Source: Armatimonadota bacterium (lineage in GTDB: Bacteria; Armatimonadota; Fimbriimonadia; Fimbriimonadales; Fimbriimonadaceae). From it: a DNA stretch of 64,000 nt. Below are positions 43,941 through 52,271 of this stretch, one piece after another (within the stretch, counting starts at the first letter, position 1; each line of letters opens with the position of its first letter). The position numbers and the translations under genes were made by a program. A model generated the notes under the pieces. The model saw nothing but the letters and a program-made list of their open reading frames with translations. It did no database searches and had not been told where the DNA came from. Location of the stretch: positions 1 to 64,000 of the forward strand of contig JAIUNY010000007.1 in NCBI GenBank assembly GCA_020161505.1, written 5' to 3'.

Positions 43941-46648
43941 GGATTCACCCTCTTGGCGACCGCACGCACCGCAGGAATCGGATCGTTTCGGAGCGACATC
44001 ATCGCTTCTCTCCCCGATGCCGGACACCTTCCGTCGAGCTGCAGCATCGCGGTGATCCGAACCCCCGGACGAGGATCGAGCAAGCTCTTGGCAATCTCCT
44101 CCAAGGCGTTGTACATGTTGATTCGTCCCATGATGGTCAACCCGAGCCGGGCCCGGCTTTCATCTGGCTCGCCCGCCAAGGCCTGCCCGATCTTGTATCC
44201 CATTTCCGGCTGACTCACGATCAAACGCATCGCGGCTTCTCGAACAAATGGATCACTCGAACCGAGCATCGTGCTCGCGGTGCCGAGCGATGCGGAATCC
44301 CCCATCTGGCTGAGCGCGACCATGCTCGCCCGAACCAACAGGGGGTCATCCGAAATCAAAAACGGCAGAACCGCATCCGTCGCTCCTCGAGCCTTCAGGG
44401 CACCCGCCGCTCGGATCGCCACCAATCTCAGAGCCGGTTTGTCCCGAATGATCCCTGGCAGCAGGGCTCCAATGTCGGTAGCGTTTGCTTCAATCGCGAT
44501 GCGGATGATCGGCTCGATATCGGCATCGACCCCTTCCAGAGCTTTCGCCCCGAGGGCCGCGACCGCCGGAGCCCCCAGAGCCCGAGTGAGTCTTCCCCAC
44601 GCCCGAACCTGGAGTCTCTGGACGCTTCGCAGTCGATTCGCGATGAGCCAATCGTAGCCGGGCATCCCAATGGCGATCAAATCGCGAAGAGCTGTTTCCA
44701 CCTGAGCCTGCGCGGTTCCGACTCCCCACTGGCTTGCCAAGCGGTAAAGCCGATCCATCTCTTGCGGTGAAGGCATCGCCTTACTCCCAGGCTCAGGATC
44801 GGGAGTCACCGGAGGGGGCGGGGCATCACCGGTCGCCGGGGTCGAAAGATCCTGATCGAACGCGGTGGCAAGCGCGGTGGCGAGTCCCCACCCATCGCTC
44901 ATCCCGACGGGATATTTATCTGTCCCGCTGAGATCGAGAAACAGGCCGTAACTCGGCATGCCTCGATCTTCTCGACCAAAGGCGGGGAGCGCCGTGTAGG
45001 TGTCGGTGCCCGCCGCCTCGATGAAAAGTCCAAAACCGTTGGCGACTCCCGTGCCCGGGCGCGCATCCTTGGAGGCATAGAGATCATCGCCTGCACGGTC
45101 GAAAAGCACGGCCACCCCATAATCGTGTCCAATGGCTTGCGCTGCCCCGACCTTGACGGTGTAGGAATCATCCCCACCCAGGTCGAAAAGATAGGCCGAT
45201 GTCAGGTGCATCGCGCTACCTTGAACGTAGTGATGCCCGGAATAGGTATCCGCGCCATCGGCGTCACAAAGCGATCCGACGGCGAACCAGTAGCTCGCGC
45301 CTTGAGCATAGGAGTCGGCGAGGTAGCGGTCGTTTCCGCTCACGTCGGTAAGGAATCCCGCACCGCCCGCGACTCCGCCGCTGTCCTCGCGGTACCCCAT
45401 GCCGAACCCTTGGGAGAAACTATAGGCCACTCCCGTGAAGAGCGGAGAATTCATGATCCGACCGTCCGCGCGGTAGGTGTCACGCCCGGCTCGATCCACG
45501 AGCCACCCGACCCCTCGCGTTCGTCCCGCTCCCTGACCAAAGAGTTCGCATCGATACGAATCGTGTCCACCCGTGTCGAGGCAGAGCCCCACTCCGACCA
45601 TCCCGAATCCAGACCCAAGAGCCACGTGGCTGAGCGTGTCATCCCCGCCCTGATTGACGAAGATCCCGACTCCGCCAATTCCTGCTCCGAAGTTCACCGA
45701 CTGACCGCGCAAGTCGTCGTTGCCGCCAGCATCGACGGCGATCCCGATCCCCAAAGCCGCCGCACCCACGCTCAGATCGGGGACGGCGTAGGAGTCATCA
45801 CCACTCACGTCGATCAACACGCTGGAGTAGCCGACCCCCGCCCCATGCCGACCGGTGTACCGATCATCGCCTCCCAAGTCAATCGTGATGCGGGCATCCA
45901 GATCATCGTGAAGGTCACTGCCTCGCCCCGCAATCACCATCGGCAAGGTTCCTACGCGGGTTTTGATCTTCCCGGAGACCTCCTCTTTGTTGGCTTGAAG
46001 CTTCGTGGTCGCAAACTCTACCGAGGCTGCAAGTCGTTCGGCGGCTCGGAGCATCCGAGGCATGTCAATCCGGTCCGCCAAAGCCAGCGTCTGAGCAAGC
46101 CCAAGAGTCTGCCCGCGCACGAAACTCAGCTGAATCGATGGCTCCTCCAGAGCAAGGGTCGGAAGCGATTCGATCAGCTGGCGTTGCTCGGCTGGGCTCA
46201 GTCTCTCACAAGCCCCGCGAATTTCGGCATCGCAGAGCACGACCGCCGCTCCGAGCTCCTCGACAATCGCCTTGAGACCGGGCGGCAGCGTGGCCCCCAC
46301 GGGCTGTACCGCGATCGCGGTCGATCGCGGTGAGAAGGTGACCTCCAGCATCCCCGCCGCCTGGCGGAGCAACTCCGAGCTCGATGCCTTCCCCGCGACG
46401 GCATGCTTTGACATGAATTCCTGGCTCGCCGCCAGGGGATCGCTCAGGCCCACGCGAACGGGCGAGATCATCGGCATTCCCGGGTAGAGCCGCCGTTCAA
46501 CGACCAGGTGCTGCCGCGTCATGTTTCCGACGAACAGCATGTCGTCGATTCCTGTGAGTTCTTTCTCCGTGAACTGGGCAAGCCCGAGGCCTGGCATCAT
46601 CGCCAATACGAGCCCAAGCAAGCGCGGCCATCCCTGCCGATGCAACAT
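43937..46648 (-). CDS. Giant secreted repeat protein with D-x-x-G-x-D-x-Y repeats and HEAT-like region
   Basis: About 903 residues from ATG 46648, with a signal peptide (WPRLLGLVLAMMPGLGLAQ). After a helical N-terminal domain (~250 residues), about 12 tandem ~27-residue repeats with consensus [ILVF]-D-x-x-G-x-D-x-Y-x(n)-G-x-G-x(2-3)-G-[VF]-[AGL]-x-[LF] cover ~275-620 (e.g. IDVSGDDSYAV, LDTGGHDSYRC, FDLGGDDSYTV). A Pro-rich linker follows, then HEAT-like helices to the end (FVREAAMRLIVSQ, PGVRITAMLQLDG). The Asp/Gly pattern suggests a calcium-binding beta-roll-like solenoid. Function unknown. Coupled to a HIT gene downstream and placed after GH51. Confidence 0.8.
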   Translation of the reverse strand: MLHRQGWPRLLGLVLAMMPGLGLAQFTEKELTGIDDMLFVGNMTRQHLVVERRLYPGMPMISPVRVGLSDPLAASQEFMSKHAVAGKASSSELLRQAAGMLEVTFSPRSTAIAVQPVGATLPPGLKAIVEELGAAVVLCDAEIRGACERLSPAEQRQLIESLPTLALEEPSIQLSFVRGQTLGLAQTLALADRIDMPRMLRAAERLAASVEFATTKLQANKEEVSGKIKTRVGTLPMVIAGRGSDLHDDLDARITIDLGGDDRYTGRHGAGVGYSSVLIDVSGDDSYAVPDLSVGAAALGIGIAVDAGGNDDLRGQSVNFGAGIGGVGIFVNQGGDDTLSHVALGSGFGMVGVGLCLDTGGHDSYRCELFGQGAGRTRGVGWLVDRAGRDTYRADGRIMNSPLFTGVAYSFSQGFGMGYREDSGGVAGGAGFLTDVSGNDRYLADSYAQGASYWFAVGSLCDADGADTYSGHHYVQGSAMHLTSAYLFDLGGDDSYTVKVGAAQAIGHDYGVAVLFDRAGDDLYASKDARPGTGVANGFGLFIEAAGTDTYTALPAFGREDRGMPSYGLFLDLSGTDKYPVGMSDGWGLATALATAFDQDLSTPATGDAPPPPVTPDPEPGSKAMPSPQEMDRLYRLASQWGVGTAQAQVETALRDLIAIGMPGYDWLIANRLRSVQRLQVRAWGRLTRALGAPAVAALGAKALEGVDADIEPIIRIAIEANATDIGALLPGIIRDKPALRLVAIRAAGALKARGATDAVLPFLISDDPLLVRASMVALSQMGDSASLGTASTMLGSSDPFVREAAMRLIVSQPEMGYKIGQALAGEPDESRARLGLTIMGRINMYNALEEIAKSLLDPRPGVRITAMLQLDGRCPASGREAMMSLRNDPIPAVRAVAKRVNP

Positions 46649-46684
46649 GTTGCCCAGTTTAGCCGAGACTCCGCCTCTCACGGA

Positions 46685-48169
46685 TCATCGAGCCAATTCC
46701 ACTTTCACAATTCCTGCGGCAGGCAGTTCGATGACCACTTGACCATTCGTCACCTTGGCGGCGAGAGATTTCGGTGCGATGACCGGGTCGCGCCCTGGCT
46801 GATGGCTGGTCTGCGGGTCGTCGGCATGGAGAAGCCACGCGCGCGCCGATCCGAACGTGATCTCATCCCCGCCAATCACGAGCTCCGCTGTCTCGTCAGG
46901 GTCAAGGTTCGCGCAGGTAAGGACGTACCGACCGTCTTTCGCCCGAGAAACCGAAGCGGTCACCCTTTGGTGCGACAGGGTCTGATCCCGGAATGGGAAA
47001 CGAATCTCCTCGGTTTCAACCTCGTGCCGAATCGCCTCTTGACCTCGGTGAGCTTTGTAGAGAGAGAACACTTCGTACACCGGCGTGGAGTAGCTCACCC
47101 CATCGACGGTCTGGAAGGGTGCCCCCAGGACATTGCAGAGCTGAGTGTAGGTGGCGGCGGCGAGGATATCGCAGTGGTTGTGGAACAGATCCAAATGCGC
47201 CGCCACGCAGACGGCATCGCGCAGCGTCACGTGCTGCCAGAAGAACTTCTCCCAAGCATCGGAGTGCCACGGGCCGTATTCGCCGATCATCAGCTTGATC
47301 CCCCGATCAAACCGGTCGATGATCTCCCGCTGCTTCAGGAACATATCCTCGATCTCCAGCGTGCGCCACATCAGAGCCGAGAACTGATCGGCATTGAAGG
47401 CGTTGGACTTCCCCGTTCCATTCGGATCGCCCCAGATGTAAAAGTGCGCATCCACAGCGTAGATTCTCGGTCGACGCCACTCGAACAACGTCTTGAGGAC
47501 TCCCTCTGTCCAGACCTCGCGTTCCTCCGGCTTGTTTCCGTCGGGCCCGCCGACAATGAGGCGCATCGGCATGTCTTTGTAGCGCGGAATCGCGCTTTCA
47601 AATCGCCGGTACGCTTCGCCGTAGGTCGTGGGAGTGAACTTGCCGCCGCAATCCCAGCACTCGTTCCCCACTCCCCAATACGCGACGTCGTAGGCTTCGG
47701 GATGCCCGTGTGCGGCGCGCTGCCGACTCAGTGTAGTATCTCCGCGGTAGCTCAGGTACTCGATCCACTCGACCATCTCGCGTGGCGAGCCTGTCGCCAC
47801 GTTGCCGTTGATCCAAGCCTTCGCGCCGGTACGCCGGCAAAACTCCATGAACTCATGGCTGCCAAATCGGTGATTCTCCACCTCATCCGGCCCCCATCGG
47901 TTGGTGATCGTTGTCGGGCGATCCTTTACCGGGCCGACGCCATCACGCCAGTTGTAGGCGTCGGCGAAGCACCCTCCCGGCCAGCGGATCAGCTCCAAAC
48001 CGAGATCGGCGGACTTCCGGAGGATCAGTTCGTCGTAGTCGTCTTTTTTGGTATTCCAGATCCCTCCATTCACGCACCCACTCAGCATCTCGACGAAGTG
48101 TCCGTGGAGTTCGGGCGCGATCGTACCGATCGGTTGATTGTGCAGCAGGGTGAGTCGGACGCGTTTCAT
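46685..48169 (-). CDS. Alpha-L-arabinofuranosidase (GH51)
   Basis: 495 residues from ATG 48169. Blocks: HGHFVEMLSGCVNGGIWN, ELIRWPGGCFADAYNWRDG, AYWGVGNECWDCGGK (acid/base Glu in GNE), and a later GEYGPWHSDAWE (nucleophile Glu). No signal peptide, so it is cytoplasmic. It cleaves alpha-L-arabinofuranosyl side chains from arabinan or arabinoxylan. It overlaps the upstream ATP-grasp gene by ATGA. Confidence 0.92.
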   Translation of the reverse strand: MKRVRLTLLHNQPIGTIAPELHGHFVEMLSGCVNGGIWNTKKDDYDELILRKSADLGLELIRWPGGCFADAYNWRDGVGPVKDRPTTITNRWGPDEVENHRFGSHEFMEFCRRTGAKAWINGNVATGSPREMVEWIEYLSYRGDTTLSRQRAAHGHPEAYDVAYWGVGNECWDCGGKFTPTTYGEAYRRFESAIPRYKDMPMRLIVGGPDGNKPEEREVWTEGVLKTLFEWRRPRIYAVDAHFYIWGDPNGTGKSNAFNADQFSALMWRTLEIEDMFLKQREIIDRFDRGIKLMIGEYGPWHSDAWEKFFWQHVTLRDAVCVAAHLDLFHNHCDILAAATYTQLCNVLGAPFQTVDGVSYSTPVYEVFSLYKAHRGQEAIRHEVETEEIRFPFRDQTLSHQRVTASVSRAKDGRYVLTCANLDPDETAELVIGGDEITFGSARAWLLHADDPQTSHQPGRDPVIAPKSLAAKVTNGQVVIELPAAGIVKVELAR

Positions 48170-49011
48170 GAGTGTGCGAGGATGCTCTTCAGACACCGGA
48201 CAAACTCGGTGCAAGCGGCAGGATTCTGCGTGAGAAAGAGAGACGGCTCGACGAGTTCGAGCTCGCTGAGCACCCACTGATTTTGATGCCGCATGAGATC
48301 GACACGGGCGTAGAGAATCGAAGAATCCAGCTCCGCGAGGACGCGGTGCACGAGATCGAGCGCGGCGGCATCGGCCTCCCCAAGCACAACCGCTTCGTGC
48401 TCGTCATTAAATCGTGGAGCCTTGACAACCGCATGACTGAACCGTCCACCCAAGCACACGCACGAGATTTCCCCGCCGCGCTCGACCTCGGGGAGATACG
48501 GCTGGAGCATCGTCGGCCGATGCGCCACTGACTCGAGCAGGCACGCGGCTCCGACTTCAGAATCAAAGAACCGATACGTCTCCCAAGACCCCGCTGAGAC
48601 CGTGGGTTTAATCACAAAACCGTCAGAAAATCCGGCCAGCGCCAGCTTCGCCGACTCGAGGTTCGGCACCGAACCAACCTCAAAGAAGACAGTCGGCACA
48701 ATCGGGATTCCCTTGTCATCCCAGGCCTGGAGATATGTTTTGTCGAGATTTCCCAGCACAACTGGAGCTGGATTCAGGAGCCGAGTAACCCGGGCGGTGG
48801 CTTCCACCCACTCCCGGAAGGACTCCGGGGCGAGGTAGTAGTCCCAGGTGGATCGGATCAAGGCCACATCGAATCGACTCCAATCGACGTCTGGGTCATC
48901 CCACGCCGCGAGCTCTGTGTCAAAACCGGCGTCGCGGCATTCCGCCATCAGCATCGCCTCATCGACATCCGGTTCAGGAAGGTCTCGGCAGGTGACAAGC
49001 GCCAACTTCAT
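48166..49011 (-). CDS. ATP-grasp protein (RimK/cycloserine-ligase-like)
   Basis: 281 residues. N-terminal strand MKLALVTCRDLPEPDVDE, then RSTWDYYLAPESFREWV. ATP-grasp core: GFVIKPTVSAGSWETYRF (Lys-containing strand), LQPYLPEVERGGEIS, CLGGRFSHAVVKAP, and the metal-binding ELELVEPSLFL. It resembles the cycloserine biosynthesis ligase DcsG and glutathione synthetase-like ligases. Substrate unknown. It is coupled to GH51 on one side and to a secreted protein on the other. Confidence 0.8.
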   Translation of the reverse strand: MKLALVTCRDLPEPDVDEAMLMAECRDAGFDTELAAWDDPDVDWSRFDVALIRSTWDYYLAPESFREWVEATARVTRLLNPAPVVLGNLDKTYLQAWDDKGIPIVPTVFFEVGSVPNLESAKLALAGFSDGFVIKPTVSAGSWETYRFFDSEVGAACLLESVAHRPTMLQPYLPEVERGGEISCVCLGGRFSHAVVKAPRFNDEHEAVVLGEADAAALDLVHRVLAELDSSILYARVDLMRHQNQWVLSELELVEPSLFLTQNPAACTEFVRCLKSILAHS

Positions 49012-49766
49012 CGCGCAACTCCCGCCTGCTCCGACGGTGCCGGTGGCGGATTCTTCCGAATCTCAGCTTCCGTCATCGTGCAGGCGTGGAACCATTTCCA
49101 CTCTTTCTCAATCCATCGGAAGCGACCGATCATCGCGTCGCCATTGGTTTTGAAGTTGTCCCATTGAGAGTCCAGCGCCTTCCAATAGTCGCCCCCCATT
49201 CCCATCATAAACTTGGCTTTGTTCCGGTCGTCCGTCTGTTTTGGATCATCCACCACAAGACGAGCTTGGACAGCCGTGTAAACCCCAGCGATGTCCTGCG
49301 GGTCAATCGCGACACGCCCGGAAGTCGGCCAGAAATGGTAGTTAAATCCAACCTTTCCCTTCACGCTGATTCCTCCGCTCGGCTCCGCTCTCACGTCAGG
49401 AGGGACGCTGACATCGTCCTTGAAGTCCTCTCGATAAGCCGCACCACCTGGTTCCAGGGTGTGCTGAACCTGCGTCCACTTCCCGGTTTTCTTGCTGAGA
49501 ATGAATCCCTGGACGTTCCGGATTTGGTACCGGGTGTTCTTGCTCGGGCTTCCGCCCTCTGGCTCGTAAACTTGCCCCCAGGTGATGAAAGCCTTGAACT
49601 CGCCCGGATTGTTGCCCATCCCGAGACGAGGCTTCTCGCGCCAATCAAACCCCGGCAAAGTTCCCCTGGGAATCGCGACATGCGGCAGTTTGGTATCGTC
49701 GATGATCTCTTGAATACGGGCCTCGTCGGACCCGGCCAAGGTGGCGGATAGAACTAGAGGAAACAT
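49008..49766 (-). CDS. Secreted protein, unknown (first gene of GH51 operon)
   Basis: 252 residues. Short signal-like start (MFPLVLSATLAGS). Strand-rich body with GEFKAFITWGQVYEPEGG, KTGKWTQVQHTLEPGGAAY and YHFWPTSGRVAIDPQDIAGV. Pro-rich C-terminal tail (KNPPPAPSEQA). No family recognised; the fold looks like a galactose-binding or jelly-roll domain. Overlaps the ATP-grasp gene by ATGA and so belongs to the operon. A role in polysaccharide handling is only suggested by context. Confidence 0.55.
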   Translation of the reverse strand: MFPLVLSATLAGSDEARIQEIIDDTKLPHVAIPRGTLPGFDWREKPRLGMGNNPGEFKAFITWGQVYEPEGGSPSKNTRYQIRNVQGFILSKKTGKWTQVQHTLEPGGAAYREDFKDDVSVPPDVRAEPSGGISVKGKVGFNYHFWPTSGRVAIDPQDIAGVYTAVQARLVVDDPKQTDDRNKAKFMMGMGGDYWKALDSQWDNFKTNGDAMIGRFRWIEKEWKWFHACTMTEAEIRKNPPPAPSEQAGVAR

Positions 49767-49798
49767 CGACCCTCAGTCTACGCAGTATCCTCCCTCGA

Positions 49799-50236
49799 AT
49801 GCCATCGGCACCGATTCGAGTTTCCGCTTACGTGCTCCTGGAGGATGCCGGGAAGGTGCTTTTGTGCCGACTCTCCGAATCAATGGGGGATTCAGCCGGT
49901 AAGTGGACTCTCCCCGGCGGCGGCCTGGACTTCGGGGAACATCCCGAGGAAGCAGCCTTGCGCGAGGTGATGGAGGAGACGGGATTGGAAGCGCGGATTG
50001 ACGGTTTCGCCGCCTTTGACAACCTCGTGATGCCCGTCGCGGGCGTGCCGACTCATGCGGTGCGAATTCTCTTCCACGGATCCGTGATCGGAGGCGAACT
50101 TCGACCCGAGCAGGATGGCTCAACCGACACGTGCGCCTGGTTCTGCCCGGATGAAGCCGCCACGATGCCCTTGGTCGAACTCGCGGAGGCGGGATTGGTT
50201 GCTTGGCGGGCCCGGCATCGGGAAGGAGCAAAATGA
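49799..50236 (+). CDS. Nudix hydrolase
   Basis: 145 residues with a full Nudix box GGLDFGEHPEEAALREVMEETGLEA (GX5EX7REUXEEXGU), residues ~42-64. It hydrolyses a nucleoside-diphosphate-linked substrate. Divergent from the GH51 operon (33-bp gap to the secreted-protein start). The stop overlaps the ATG of the lipoprotein by ATGA, so the two are coupled. Confidence 0.9.
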   Translation: MPSAPIRVSAYVLLEDAGKVLLCRLSESMGDSAGKWTLPGGGLDFGEHPEEAALREVMEETGLEARIDGFAAFDNLVMPVAGVPTHAVRILFHGSVIGGELRPEQDGSTDTCAWFCPDEAATMPLVELAEAGLVAWRARHREGAK

Positions 50237-50625
50237 AAGCGGTTTGGCTGAGTGCTCTGGCTTTTGCCCTCGCTGGTTGTGTCGCAGAGGCTCCGGTCGA
50301 ATCTGGGACGACCTCCGAGCCCGCCTCGATCCAGGTCAACACGAGCATCGGATTTCGCAGCGACGAATCGCTCCGAGAGCACTACAACAAGCACCATCGC
50401 CAGTGGGGCGAGATCACCCGTGCGGAGTATCTCTTCATGGCCCAGGAGCTCCGTGATACTCCGTCCAGCAAAGACGTCTTGGTCGCCTATCGTCCAGATG
50501 GTGTGGTGAGCAAATACGACCGCCGCGACAACGAATTCCTCGCCTACAACCGGAATCTCACCATTCGCACGTTCTTCCGACCAAACGACGGCGAGCGGTA
50601 TTTCCACCGACAGAAAAGGCGTTAG
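50233..50625 (+). CDS. Lipoprotein with BECR-type RNase-like domain
   Basis: 130 residues from ATG 50233. Lipoprotein signal MKAVWLSALAFALAGC (lipobox ALAGC, Cys16). Residues ~46-127 match the polymorphic-toxin C-terminal pattern: LREHYNKHHRQWGEITRAEY, then DVLVAYRPDGVVSKYD and NLTIRTFFRPNDGERYF. In toxin tails this type of module (BECR-fold, RNase-like) is normally paired with an immunity gene and carried by large secreted effectors. Here it is a free lipoprotein and no immunity gene is recognisable. Translated with a Nudix hydrolase. Function is inferred. Confidence 0.65.
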   Translation: MKAVWLSALAFALAGCVAEAPVESGTTSEPASIQVNTSIGFRSDESLREHYNKHHRQWGEITRAEYLFMAQELRDTPSSKDVLVAYRPDGVVSKYDRRDNEFLAYNRNLTIRTFFRPNDGERYFHRQKRR

Positions 50626-50661
50626 CCCGACAAGTAATTTTGCCTCCTACAAAGAATAAGT

Positions 50662-50693
50662 TCCCTCGATGAGAGTCAAACCTCATCGAGGGA
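50662..50693 (+). terminator. Terminator-like hairpin after lipoprotein gene
   Basis: 12-bp perfect arms TCCCTCGATGAG / CTCATCGAGGGA with an 8-base loop, 36 bp past the lipoprotein stop. No T-run follows. The rest of the 50626-50860 gap is AT-richer than the surroundings, with no gene seen. Confidence 0.65.
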
Positions 50694-50860
50694 GTTGCTG
50701 TGGAAAGGAATCCTGTGCGATCCTCCGCAAGTCTTCTAAGAGTGAGTTATCCGACAAAACAACTACATCTTAAGACAACAAAGCTGACGGCATTTTGAGA
50801 GCACTTAGCTTCGGATGAATTGGGAATGGTGTCTGTCAGTATCACCCCCATGACAGGCTA

Positions 50861-51208
50861 CTAGATATTCGGATTTAACCACAAGGCTGGCTGTTGGATT
50901 TCCCAGACTAGCGACAAAGCACCGCAAATCACAAAGAGCCCAAAACTCGCTAGTATCCAGTAAATCAATGTCACAGGCACGCTATCCAGGGTTCTACCTA
51001 GTCGGAATCTGAACAACAACACCTTACCGGTGCCGAAACAAATTCCGAGGAAACCTATGAGAGCACCTAAGTCAGCCACCCATATTGGCATATCACCTGG
51101 CCAAACATTGTGGGACGAGAGCAAAATCACGGCGACAGACACGACGAAGCACACAACCGCTGCAACTATGCCTACGACTCGCCACTCGCTTCGAGCTTCT
51201 AAAATCAT
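50861..51208 (-). CDS. Small membrane protein, unknown
   Basis: 115 residues from ATG 51208, overlapping the end of the upstream gene by ATGA. Hydrophobic segments at ~12-32, 45-66 and 80-102 (VVGIVAAVVCFVVSVAVILL, LIYWILASFGLFVICGALSL). No family seen. It lies in a lower-GC patch and is co-translated with the poly-C-tract gene. Confidence 0.6.
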   Translation of the reverse strand: MILEARSEWRVVGIVAAVVCFVVSVAVILLSSHNVWPGDMPIWVADLGALIGFLGICFGTGKVLLFRFRLGRTLDSVPVTLIYWILASFGLFVICGALSLVWEIQQPALWLNPNI

Positions 51209-52188
51209 GGCGTACATACCTCTGCACTCGCATTGTCATCTGGAAGCAACAATCTACATCCGCGCACACAGCGATCATAATCTTCACGGCACTCGTTCAA
51301 GTCGGCCTGCAGGTCTTCGCGGATAGCCATCATTGTGAGCCCCCAAATCACGCCGCCACCGATCACGGAACCGAAAGCTCCTGCGACTGCACCGGCTCCA
51401 CTGCCCACAAGAGCACCGGTTACAGTAGCTCCCACGACCAAGCCTCCGTAGGCAATAGTAGCATCACGCCCTTTCCTTGCAGCGTCACGCTTTGCATCGG
51501 AAGTACAGTCACGACCAGTTTCATTGCAGCCACGCATGCAACTTCTGAAGGGATCTAGAGACACGACTCCTGCTCTCACTTCTGCCAGAGGAGCCGTAGT
51601 TCCAATCGGATAGTAAATATCACTGATGCGATCCCAGTACCCGAGTAACTTGCCGGTTGCATCCTCATCAGCCTCGACCATAACGACGGTAGGCATATCG
51701 ACTCTAGAAGCCGTCAGCATCGTAACATCACCGTTCATGTTTTTTACTGGAGCAAACGTGACGACTTCGTTGGCACTTTGAGTTGCAGTGATCTGTTGAA
51801 TCTCTCCGGATATATCCACTAACCATTCAACTTTTTTGCCCCCTCCGAGATTAATCTGCCCTGTGTTCGCAGAGATCGCTATGCTGCCGGAAGAGTATCC
51901 AAGGGAAATCAGGTGGTTCTTGAACTGCTCGTGATTTTCTTCTTGCGGCGACAGATTGGTGACAGTCCTTGCTTTCATCCAAGCCATGAACTCACTTGTC
52001 CTCGACACCTCCGTCACGCGCTGAGAAATTTCAGATTTCTGTTCCATTGGCTCACCCTTTTTGTTGGTCAGAGTCAAGGGGCTAAGCAGGAGTAGCGATG
52101 CAATAGCCAATCCCGCAGTGATCAGAGGACGTCGTTGCAACGCTTGGAAAACGGGGGGGGGGGGAGTTGTCCTTTCATGACATCGCAC
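51205..52188 (-). CDS. Exported Cys-motif protein with 12-base homopolymer at its 5' end
   Basis: 327 residues read from GTG 52188. The codons ACT-(CCC)x4-GTT encode TPPPPV from a run of 12 C just before an N-terminal membrane segment (LITAGLAIASLLLLSPLTL). Body: beta/alpha region, a Cys-pair motif CMRGCNETGRDC (~residues 215-226), glycine-rich hydrophobic stretch (VVGATVTGALVGSGAGAVAGAF), and a second Cys-pair CREDYDRCVRGC. The C-x3-C-type pairs at both sides of a Gly-zipper are unusual. At 10 or 13 C, an ATG 11 bases downstream of the GTG (M-K-G-Q) would come into frame. Function unknown. Low-GC patch. Confidence 0.6.
   Translation of the reverse strand: MRCHERTTPPPPVFQALQRRPLITAGLAIASLLLLSPLTLTNKKGEPMEQKSEISQRVTEVSRTSEFMAWMKARTVTNLSPQEENHEQFKNHLISLGYSSGSIAISANTGQINLGGGKKVEWLVDISGEIQQITATQSANEVVTFAPVKNMNGDVTMLTASRVDMPTVVMVEADEDATGKLLGYWDRISDIYYPIGTTAPLAEVRAGVVSLDPFRSCMRGCNETGRDCTSDAKRDAARKGRDATIAYGGLVVGATVTGALVGSGAGAVAGAFGSVIGGGVIWGLTMMAIREDLQADLNECREDYDRCVRGCRLLLPDDNASAEVCTP
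52153..52164 (-). repeat. Homopolymer of 12 G (poly-C on coding strand)
   Basis: Twelve consecutive G on the plus strand lie within the 5' coding part of the gene ending at 51205. A tract of this length is the longest G/C homopolymer seen in the window. It is a candidate slipped-strand mispairing site or sequencing weak point. Confidence 0.85.
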
Positions 52189-52271
52189 AGGTACCAGGAA
52201 TTAGCCATGACAGTCAAGAATCTCGATAAATAAGTGAAGTTTTGCTTTGGCATTGATTCTTGAGTCTAGAA

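Noticed and set aside
45125-46333. 402-residue plus-strand frame over the repeat protein
   Set aside because: Shadow produced by the regular repeats; no domain recognisable.
46508-48280. 590-residue plus-strand frame over GH51
   Set aside because: Antisense of a complete GH51 gene; no start or domain support.
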